NCBI GenBank assembly: GCA_017444325.1
Contig: JAFSWV010000149.1
Location: forward strand, 1 to 5,344
Length of the DNA: 5,344 nucleotides
Reading direction: 5' to 3'
Source of the DNA: a bacterium
GTDB lineage: Bacteria; Auribacterota; UBA3054
The position numbers and the translations under genes were made by a program. The notes below the pieces were generated by a model. The model ran no database searches and was not told the origin of the DNA. It was given only the letters and a program-made list of their open reading frames with translations. Each line of letters starts with the position of its first letter. Position 1 is the stretch's first letter. Of this stretch, positions 1-5,035 are shown piece by piece.

Positions 1-1
1 C

Positions 2-355
2 GAAGAAGCCAAGGACGAATGCAAGGGAAAATTGGAAAGGCCCATAAAACCGATAGAAGGACTGGACCTCAAGAAGTACGAGCTCGTCTTCATCGGCTCG
101 CCCAACTGGTGGGGGACTCTCGCGCCTCCCGTCAGGACTTTCGCGGAAAAGAACCTCGAAGAGCTGAAAGGCAAAAAAGTCTGTCTCTTCCTGACCCACG
201 GCAGCGGCGGAATGCAGAACCTCGGCCGCGACTTCGCGGAGATCTTCGACGATAATTCCACCGTTCTGCCGCCCAAGGCCTTCACCGGCGCGACCATCAG
301 ATCGAGCGTCGAGGAGCTGGAAGAATTCGCCACGGAAAGAACCGCTGAAAAATAA
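2..355 (+). CDS. Flavodoxin family protein, 5' end cut off by the window
   Basis: The frame is open from the window edge to the TAA at 353-355, giving 117 visible residues; the true start lies upstream. A TTG at 32 is available but is not a likely start, because the preceding codons (EEAKDECKGK) already look like the helix found in this part of flavodoxins. The stretch FIGSPNWWGTLAPPVRTF (visible residues 30-47) is the isoalloxazine-binding loop typical of the flavodoxin_4 type, and KKVCLFLTHGSGG (58-70) is the next core strand and loop. The C-terminal part (KAFTGATIRSS, then an acidic helix) fits the end of this fold. The FMN phosphate loop would be in the missing N-terminus. Such proteins carry electrons or reduce small molecules through bound FMN in the cytoplasm; the partner is unknown. 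It is followed after 18 bases by a remnant of another flavodoxin-like gene. Confidence 0.88.
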   Translation, partial: EEAKDECKGKLERPIKPIEGLDLKKYELVFIGSPNWWGTLAPPVRTFAEKNLEELKGKKVCLFLTHGSGGMQNLGRDFAEIFDDNSTVLPPKAFTGATIRSSVEELEEFATERTAEK

Positions 356-373
356 GGCCAAAAGAGAAACGCT

Positions 374-445
374 GTGGCTAAAAAAGTTTTGATCATATCC
401 TCTCCCGGGAAGGGAGGCAACGTCGACATCCTTTTAGAGTTATGA
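374..445 (+). pseudogene. Truncated N-terminus of an NADPH-dependent FMN reductase/flavodoxin-like gene
   Basis: A GTG at 374 opens a 23-codon frame ending in TGA at 443-445. Its product begins VAKKVLIISSPGKGGNVDIL. This matches the usual start of multimeric flavodoxin/FMN-reductase proteins, a KVLIISSSPRKGGN-type first strand plus phosphate loop. The complete relatives in this window start with VLINGSPRKNGNT and MFFNGSPRKGWNT. Against the usual pattern one serine is missing and the arginine of the loop has become glycine, and the remaining 150 or more residues of the family are absent. I read it as the stub left by a deletion. The stop overlaps the ATG of the UvrA-like gene (ATGA, 442-445), so the stub may still be translated and act as a leader that feeds ribosomes into that gene. 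A chance resemblance is possible but unlikely given the length of the match. Confidence 0.62.
401..417 (+). other. Small inverted repeat covering the GGGAGG upstream of the UvrA-like gene
   Basis: CTCCC (402-406) can pair with GGGAG (412-416) across a five-base loop, and a T401-G417 wobble could extend the stem. The right arm is the only strong Shine-Dalgarno-like string upstream of the ATG at 442, but it lies 24 bases away, too far for normal initiation. The same bases encode the phosphate-loop-like residues of the flavodoxin remnant, so the symmetry may be a by-product of coding. No T-run follows, so it is not an intrinsic terminator. Confidence 0.25.
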
Positions 446-2913
446 GCCGTGAGATCACAAAGCCCGGGGCGATAGAAGTCCGCGGGGCGCGAAAGAACAA
501 TCTGAAGAATATCGACGTGGATATCCCGCTGGGAAAGATCGTCGGCATAGCCGGCGTTTCCGGCAGCGGAAAATCGTCTCTGGCGCTGGGCGTGGTTTAC
601 GCCGAGGGTTCCAGACGCTACCTGGAGTCGCTCTCCACCTACACAAGGCGCCGCATGACCCAGGCCGCGCGGGCTGAGGTCGACGACGTGCGCTACGTTC
701 CGGCGGCCCTGGCTTTGCACCAGCGCCCTGGCGTCCCGGGGATCCGCTCCACCTTCGGGACCATGACCGAGCTGTTGAATTCGCTTAGGCTCATGTACTC
801 CCGCCTGGCCTCCCATTGCTGCCCCAACGGACATTACCTTGATCCTACGCTGGACGTGGCCGCCGGGAGGGAACTGGTCTGCCCCAAGTGCGGGGAGCGT
901 TTCTTCGCCCCTGGCGCGGAGGAGCTGGCCTTCAATTCCCAGGGCGCCTGCCCCCGCTGCGACGGCACCGGCAAGATCTGGGAGGTCGATCTCTCCACCA
1001 TCGTGCCGGACGATTCGCTTACCATCGACGAGGGGGCGGTGGCGCCCTGGCAGTCTCTGATGTGGTCTCTGATGAAAGACCTGGCCAGGGACATGGGCGT
1101 AAGGACCGACGTGCCCTGGCGCGACCTGACGAAAAAGGAGCGCGACATAGTGCTTCACGCCCCTCCCACCAAGCACCATATGGTCTATCAGATAAAGAAG
1201 ACCGGCGGTTCGGGGGAAATGGATTTCACTTTCTTCAACGCCATATACACGGTGGAGAACGCCCTCAAAAACGTCAAGGACGAATCTGGCATGAAGAGAG
1301 TCGCCAAGTTCCTCAAGGAAAGCGACTGCCCGGAGTGCAATGGAACGCGCCTCTCGGAAAAAGCCCGCGCTCCCAAATTGAGGGGGATCTCGCTGGATCA
1401 GGCCTGCGAGATGACGCTGGCCGAGGCAAAGGAATGGGTGAAGGGCGTGCCTTCTTCGCTTCCCGCTCCCATGCGGCCCATGGCGGAAAAGATTTGCGAA
1501 GCGTTCAGCGACACTTCCAAACGTTTGATGGATCTAGGTCTTTCCTACCTTTCCCTCGACCGCGCGGCCTCCACGCTCTCAACGGGCGAGAGGCAAAGAA
1601 CTCAGCTGGCCAGGGCCGTCAGGAACAGGACCACGGGCGTCCTCTACGTTCTTGACGAGCCTTCCATCGGGCTGCATCCCTCCAACTTGGAAGGCTTGAC
1701 CGGCGTTATGGACGACCTTGTCAGGGACGGCAACTCCGTTTTGCTGGTCGACCACGACGCGCAGCTTCTGAATCACGCCGACTGGATCATAGAATTGGGT
1801 CCGGACGCCGGCGCGAAGGGCGGAAGCGTCGTCGCCCAGGGAACGGCGAAGAAGATAACAAAGGATCCCGCCTCGCAAATAGGCCCCTTCCTGGCCGGGA
1901 AAGGCAAGGGCAAAGCGAAAAGCGGCCGCGACGTTTTCAAATACGGCGCCATCACGCTTTCCACTTCCGACATCCACACGGTGAAGCCTCTTGAGGTCTC
2001 TTTCCCGAAAGGCGCCCTGACAGTCGTGACGGGCGTTTCGGGGTCCGGCAAGACCACCATGGTGCTGGAAAGCCTGATCCCGGGATTGGAGGCGAAACTC
2101 GCCGGCAAAAAGCTTCCCGCCCACGTGAAGAAGATCGACGCCCCAGGCATCGCGCAGGTAAAGCTCATAGACGCGACTCCGATAGGCATCAACGTCCGCT
2201 CCACCGTCGCCACCTACGCCAACGTTCACGACGAGCTGCGCAAAATTTACGCCAAACCGCCGGAGGCCAAAGAGCGCAAACTGAAAGCCGGCGATTTCTC
2301 ATACAACACGGGCTCTCTCCGCTGCCCCGTCTGCGACGGCACAGGCTCGATCAGCCTGGACGTGCAGTTCCTGCCGGACGTCGACATACCCAGTCCGGAC
2401 TGCCGGGGCTCGCGCTACGCGAAACAAGCCTTCGCGATAAAAAGGAACGACCTCTCGCTTCCCGAACTGATGGCCATGAGCATCGACGAGGCGCTTTTGA
2501 AATGCGCGGACCTTAAGCTGGTGAAAAGCCGGCTCGAGGTCCTTCGCGACCTGGGCTTGGGGTATCTGACTCTGGGCGAGCAGACGCCGGGACTGTCCGG
2601 CGGGGAAGCGCAGAGGCTGAAGCTGGCCAGCGAGATGGGGCGAATGCAGAACGACGCGCTCTTTGTCTTCGACGAGCCGACCATCGGACTCCATCCCCTG
2701 GACGTCAGAACGCTGATGGACGTCTTCTCCCGCCTGATAAGAAACGGCGCCACGGTGGTCGTCATCGAGCACGACCTTGACGTCATTAGAAGCGCCGACT
2801 GGATAATCGACATGGGACCGGGCGGCGGCGAAGAGGGGGGAAGGATCGTCGCCGCGGGAACGCCAAAGGAGATCGCCGCCGACAAAAACAGCAGAACAGG
2901 AAAATGGATATGA
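442..2913 (+). CDS. UvrA-like tandem ABC ATPase, short form lacking the UvrB-binding domain
   Basis: This 823-residue protein has the UvrA plan with two ABC cassettes. Cassette I has Walker A GVSGSGKSS (38-46), a signature-like LSTGERQR (379-386), Walker B with LDEPSIGLHP (404-413) and H-loop VDHD (436-439). Cassette II has Walker A GVSGSGKTT (531-539), signature LSGGEAQR (718-725), FDEPTIGLHP (743-752) and IEHD (775-778). A zinc-finger pattern C147-x2-C150-x19-C170-x2-C173 and the CPEC-NGTRL motif at 296 are present. The second finger begins C628-x2-C631 but keeps only C654 of its second pair; S651 replaces the expected cysteine. Canonical UvrA is about 940 residues. Here only about 100 residues separate Walker A from the first finger, roughly 110 fewer than in E. 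coli, which matches loss of the UvrB-binding domain as in UvrA2-type proteins. Such proteins bind DNA and are linked to damage or drug tolerance. The ATG at 442 is the only usable start, and it has no well-spaced ribosome site. Confidence 0.93.
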   Translation: MSREITKPGAIEVRGARKNNLKNIDVDIPLGKIVGIAGVSGSGKSSLALGVVYAEGSRRYLESLSTYTRRRMTQAARAEVDDVRYVPAALALHQRPGVPGIRSTFGTMTELLNSLRLMYSRLASHCCPNGHYLDPTLDVAAGRELVCPKCGERFFAPGAEELAFNSQGACPRCDGTGKIWEVDLSTIVPDDSLTIDEGAVAPWQSLMWSLMKDLARDMGVRTDVPWRDLTKKERDIVLHAPPTKHHMVYQIKKTGGSGEMDFTFFNAIYTVENALKNVKDESGMKRVAKFLKESDCPECNGTRLSEKARAPKLRGISLDQACEMTLAEAKEWVKGVPSSLPAPMRPMAEKICEAFSDTSKRLMDLGLSYLSLDRAASTLSTGERQRTQLARAVRNRTTGVLYVLDEPSIGLHPSNLEGLTGVMDDLVRDGNSVLLVDHDAQLLNHADWIIELGPDAGAKGGSVVAQGTAKKITKDPASQIGPFLAGKGKGKAKSGRDVFKYGAITLSTSDIHTVKPLEVSFPKGALTVVTGVSGSGKTTMVLESLIPGLEAKLAGKKLPAHVKKIDAPGIAQVKLIDATPIGINVRSTVATYANVHDELRKIYAKPPEAKERKLKAGDFSYNTGSLRCPVCDGTGSISLDVQFLPDVDIPSPDCRGSRYAKQAFAIKRNDLSLPELMAMSIDEALLKCADLKLVKSRLEVLRDLGLGYLTLGEQTPGLSGGEAQRLKLASEMGRMQNDALFVFDEPTIGLHPLDVRTLMDVFSRLIRNGATVVVIEHDLDVIRSADWIIDMGPGGGEEGGRIVAAGTPKEIAADKNSRTGKWI

Positions 2914-2927
2914 TTTTTTAGGCCGCC

Positions 2928-2954
2928 TTCAAAATACAGAAATAATCTTATAAT
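2928..2954 (+). promoter_or_regulatory. Possible sigma-70-type promoter before the flavin reductase gene
   Basis: The 53-base gap between the UvrA-like gene and the flavin reductase gene is strikingly AT-rich for this window and contains an exact TATAAT at 2949-2954. The best upstream partner is TTCAAA at 2928-2933, four of six matches to TTGACA, with a short 15-base spacer. Transcription would begin near 2961, leaving only about six bases before the ATG at 2967 and cutting into the AGGA ribosome site (2958-2961). The transcript would therefore be nearly leaderless. The box may instead be a chance product of AT-rich spacer sequence. Confidence 0.35.
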
Positions 2955-2957
2955 AAT

Positions 2958-2961
2958 AGGA
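2958..2961 (+). promoter_or_regulatory. Ribosome binding site for the flavin reductase gene
   Basis: AGGA lies five bases before the ATG at 2967 and supports that start. It overlaps the start region expected if the TATAAT box just upstream is used, so it would work fully only on a transcript reading through from the UvrA-like gene. Confidence 0.5.
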
Positions 2962-2966
2962 AAAAC

Positions 2967-3479
2967 ATGAAAAAGCAGATCAACGCTTTCGATTACGCCG
3001 AGGCGATCGTGAAAGGCATCGCCAAGGGCTCCCTTCTGACGACCAAAGCGGAGGGCCGCGTCAACACCATGGCCATTTCCTGGGGGACGCTGGGCGTGGA
3101 ATGGAACAAGCAGCTTTTCACGACTTTCGTGCGTGTTGAGCGCTTCACCAGGGAAATGCTGGACAAGAACGGCGAGTTCACCGTCAACATTCCCATGGAA
3201 GGCTCCGACATGTCCGTGGTTGGCAAATGCGGCAGCGTCTCCGGGCGCGACGCGGACAAAATTGCGGACAACAACCTGACCCTCGTCGAAGGGGAGAAGG
3301 TCTCCGTCCCGGCGATCAAGGAATTCCCGCTCACCCTGGAATGCCGCGTCACGTACCGCCAGCTCCAGGACGACGAGGCCATCGCTCCCGAGGATCTGGA
3401 AAAATTCTACAAAGTCGGCTACGGCGGCACGCATATCGCCTACGTCGGGGAAATAGTGGCGGCGTATATCGTCGAGTGA
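2967..3479 (+). CDS. Flavin reductase family protein (FMN-binding split barrel)
   Basis: This 170-residue protein resembles the flavin reductase-like (DIM6/NTAB) domain group, cytoplasmic proteins that bind FMN and transfer electrons from NAD(P)H to flavin or small substrates. The visible signature runs from GSLLTTKAEGRVNTMAISWG (21-40), through FTTFVRVERFTREML (51-65), which is the usual flavin-contacting segment, and EFTVNIP (70-76), to KCGSVSGRDADKI (87-99), the characteristic CG-x-SGRD-x-DK element. PLTLECRV (121-128) and HIAYVGEIVAAYIVE (156-170) form the closing strands. The segment before HIAYVGEIV seems about ten or more residues shorter than in relatives I remember, a small surface trimming rather than damage. 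The start is supported by AGGA at 2958. A flavodoxin-like gene follows after 16 bases, so co-expression is likely and this protein may supply reduced flavin to its neighbours. The substrate is unknown. Confidence 0.9.
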   Translation: MKKQINAFDYAEAIVKGIAKGSLLTTKAEGRVNTMAISWGTLGVEWNKQLFTTFVRVERFTREMLDKNGEFTVNIPMEGSDMSVVGKCGSVSGRDADKIADNNLTLVEGEKVSVPAIKEFPLTLECRVTYRQLQDDEAIAPEDLEKFYKVGYGGTHIAYVGEIVAAYIVE

Positions 3480-3482
3480 ACA

Positions 3483-3487
3483 GGGAG
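3483..3487 (+). promoter_or_regulatory. Ribosome binding site for the second flavodoxin-like gene
   Basis: GGGAG sits eight bases before the ATG at 3496, just after the stop codon of the flavin reductase gene. It supports this start, whose product runs straight into the first strand and phosphate loop expected for the family. Confidence 0.65.
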
Positions 3488-3495
3488 AAAAAGCA

Positions 3496-4182
3496 ATGAA
3501 AGACGGAAAGATTTTCGCGATGTTCTTCAACGGCAGCCCCCGCAAGGGCTGGAACACATTTAAGATGCTGGAGGCGGCCAAAGCCGGAGCGGAAAAGGCG
3601 GGAGCAGAAACCGAGCTCGTCAATCTCTACGACATAAGTTTCCCAGGTTGCAAGAGCTGTTTCGCCTGCAAATTAAAGAACGCCAAGACCGGAGGCGTCT
3701 GCGCGCTTCGCGACGACCTCAGGCCGGTGCTTGAACGCGCGCGCCAAGCGGACGTTTTGGTCCTCGGCTCGCCCGTTTATTTTCACTATCCCACGGGCGT
3801 TTACCGCGCCTTCTTCGAGCGGCTGACAGTCCCTGTTTACAGCTATCACTACGAGAACGGCGAGCCCCTCGTCGCCAGGGACAAGGTCATAGAGGCCGCC
3901 AACATCTTCACCATGAACTGCCCGGAAGAAATGATGGGAAAGATGGATTATCCCAAGATCCTCGGAGCGAACACGGACGCGCTGAGGGCGGTCTTTGGGG
4001 CGTGCGAGACGCTTTGCGCCTTCAACACCTACCAGTTCTCCGACTATTCCCGTTACGACTTCAACCTCTTCACCGAGGAGGAGAAGCGCGCCTACCGCGA
4101 CGAACATTTCGAAAAGGATCTTGAAAACGCCAAAGAGCTCGGAAGCAGGCTGGTCTGGCGCGCGAAGGAACATTTGAAATAA
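3496..4182 (+). CDS. Flavodoxin-fold NAD(P)H-dependent FMN oxidoreductase with cysteine motif
   Basis: This 228-residue protein has the start of the NADPH-dependent FMN reductase/multimeric flavodoxin fold. Strand one and the FMN phosphate loop are FAMFFNGSPRKGWNT (7-21). A cysteine cluster GCKSCFACK (51-59) is followed by C69, and the isoalloxazine loop is VLVLGSPVYFHYPTG (87-101). The cysteines are spaced C52-x2-C55-x2-C58-x10-C69, similar to but longer than the compact cluster of iron-sulfur flavoproteins, so a 4Fe-4S cluster is possible but not shown. The C-terminal half, with NCPEEMM (141-147) and a Tyr/Phe-rich stretch (179-192), is longer than in simple flavodoxins and may shape a substrate pocket. 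It probably reduces quinones, nitro compounds or other small electron acceptors in the cytoplasm; the true substrate is unknown. It sits between the flavin reductase and the SnoaL-thioesterase fusion, both close by on the same strand. Confidence 0.9.
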   Translation: MKDGKIFAMFFNGSPRKGWNTFKMLEAAKAGAEKAGAETELVNLYDISFPGCKSCFACKLKNAKTGGVCALRDDLRPVLERARQADVLVLGSPVYFHYPTGVYRAFFERLTVPVYSYHYENGEPLVARDKVIEAANIFTMNCPEEMMGKMDYPKILGANTDALRAVFGACETLCAFNTYQFSDYSRYDFNLFTEEEKRAYRDEHFEKDLENAKELGSRLVWRAKEHLK

Positions 4183-4203
4183 GATAATAAGTAAAGCAGC
4201 AAC

Positions 4204-4207
4204 AGGA
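4204..4207 (+). promoter_or_regulatory. Ribosome binding site for the SnoaL-thioesterase fusion gene
   Basis: AGGA lies six bases before the ATG at 4214 in a 31-base spacer. It supports the start that includes the whole SnoaL-like domain. A later ATG at 4232 (M7) has no comparable site. Confidence 0.5.
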
Positions 4208-4213
4208 CAAACG

Positions 4214-5035
4214 ATGACCAACCGCGAAAAAATGCTTCTTTTCGAGAAGTGCATCAACACTAACGACCTCGAGCTGGGGAAAAAGCTCATTTCCCCCTCC
4301 GCTTCCTTCGCGACGCCGGTATCTCCCGAGCCTCTTTACGGCGCGGAAGGGTACCTTAGCGTCGTTTCCCTCATGCGGCAAAGCTTCCCCGACGCGCAAT
4401 GGAAACTTGTCGAGGCTGTCTCCGAAGGGAACACTGTCGCCGCGCAGTGGGAGTGCTCCGGCACCTTCGAAGGTCCGGCGCCTTTTTGCGGCCTCAAGCC
4501 GAACGGGCGAAAATTCTCAACCACGGTCATGAACTTCTACACCTTCGACGATGATGGCATGATCTGCAAGGATGTCGCCGCCGCGGGGCTCGCCGGGATC
4601 ATAAAGGAATTGCGGCGCGCGGGAACGGAAAGAAACATCGAGGAGGCGCGGGAATTCTTCAAAGGCGACCGCTTCGCCACGGAAAACGACATGGTGATAG
4701 ATGAGCTTGACGGCGAGCACGCCGTCACGAGCGTTATTCTTACCGACCGGCACAGAAACGCCCTGGGCGGCGTCATGGGCGGAGCGATCTTCACCCTGGC
4801 GGACTTCGCCTTCGCGGCTCTGACGAACGACAAGGAAAGAGCGACGGTCGCACAGCAGGTCAGCATAAATTATCTTGCCGCGCCTAAGGGAGCGAAGCTC
4901 ACAGCAACCGCCCGCTACAAAAAGGACGGCAGGAACTCCTGCGTCGTCAACATCGACGTGACGGACGACACGGGCCGCGAGATCGCCCAGTTCGTCGGCA
5001 CCGGCTTCAAGCTTCAATCTCAGGAGAAAAAATGA
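4214..5035 (+). CDS. Fusion of a SnoaL-like (NTF2 fold) domain and a PaaI-type hotdog thioesterase
   Basis: This 273-residue protein joins two families usually seen as separate proteins. Residues 1 to about 132 resemble SnoaL-like/ester-cyclase proteins: an N-terminal helix (LLFEKCINTNDLEL, 8-21), LYGAEGYLSVVSLMRQSFPD (41-60), a strand VAAQWECSGTFEGP (75-88), the loop FCGLKPNGRKFS (91-102) and a final strand FYTFDDDGMICKD (108-120). Residues about 138-268 resemble PaaI-type acyl-CoA thioesterases: EEAREFFKGDRFA (143-155), then N182, GGVMGGAIFTLADFAFA (185-201) and the strand QQVSINYLAAP (214-224). By alignment from memory with E. coli PaaI, N182 and D197 match the active-site Asn46 and Asp61, while M188 stands where His52 would be. 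The frame is continuous with no internal start at the junction. The protein may hydrolyse or otherwise process a thioester whose acyl group is bound or cyclised by the first domain; this is inference. Its stop overlaps the next start. Confidence 0.85.
   Translation: MTNREKMLLFEKCINTNDLELGKKLISPSASFATPVSPEPLYGAEGYLSVVSLMRQSFPDAQWKLVEAVSEGNTVAAQWECSGTFEGPAPFCGLKPNGRKFSTTVMNFYTFDDDGMICKDVAAAGLAGIIKELRRAGTERNIEEAREFFKGDRFATENDMVIDELDGEHAVTSVILTDRHRNALGGVMGGAIFTLADFAFAALTNDKERATVAQQVSINYLAAPKGAKLTATARYKKDGRNSCVVNIDVTDDTGREIAQFVGTGFKLQSQEKK
5022..5026 (+). promoter_or_regulatory. Ribosome binding site for the last FMN reductase gene
   Basis: AGGAG lies five bases before the ATG at 5032, inside the final codons of the fusion gene. 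It allows independent initiation in addition to coupling through the ATGA overlap at 5032-5035, and it fixes the start of the last gene. Confidence 0.7.

Noticed and set aside
356..379. Possible terminator stem (GGCCA with TGGCT) after the first flavodoxin gene
   Set aside because: Only five pairs including a wobble, a 14-base loop and no clean T-run follow; it also overlaps the start of the flavodoxin-like stub.
1576..1599. Degenerate first ABC signature (LSTGERQR rather than LSGGEAQR) as loss of function
   Set aside because: The short UvrA-like subfamily that I remember carries the same LSTGERQR form, and the Walker B and H-loop of this cassette are intact.
888..1655. A 255-codon open frame in another + frame inside the uvrA-like gene
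   Set aside because: The product is an Arg/Gly/His-rich shadow with no motif, while the overlapping frame encodes conserved UvrA elements including the zinc finger and signature sequence.
2911..2920. T-run after the uvrA-like stop as an intrinsic terminator
   Set aside because: No GC-rich hairpin precedes the T-run; the sequence before it is A-rich and unpaired by eye.
3511..3558. Tryptophan in the FMN phosphate loop (GSPRKGWNT) as a defect
   Set aside because: I recall Trp at this position in a recognised subgroup of flavodoxin-like FMN oxidoreductases, so it is more likely a subgroup trait than damage.
2415..3623. A 402-codon open frame on the minus strand
   Set aside because: It runs antisense across the end of the uvrA-like gene, the spacer, the whole flavin reductase gene and part of the next gene, all of which have clear family motifs on the + strand. 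Its product has no recognisable motif, and long antisense frames are common in GC-rich coding DNA.
4174..4213. TTGAAA and AT-rich spacer as a promoter for the fusion gene
   Set aside because: No TATAAT-like hexamer occurs at a suitable distance, and the gene is better explained as part of the same transcript as its neighbours.
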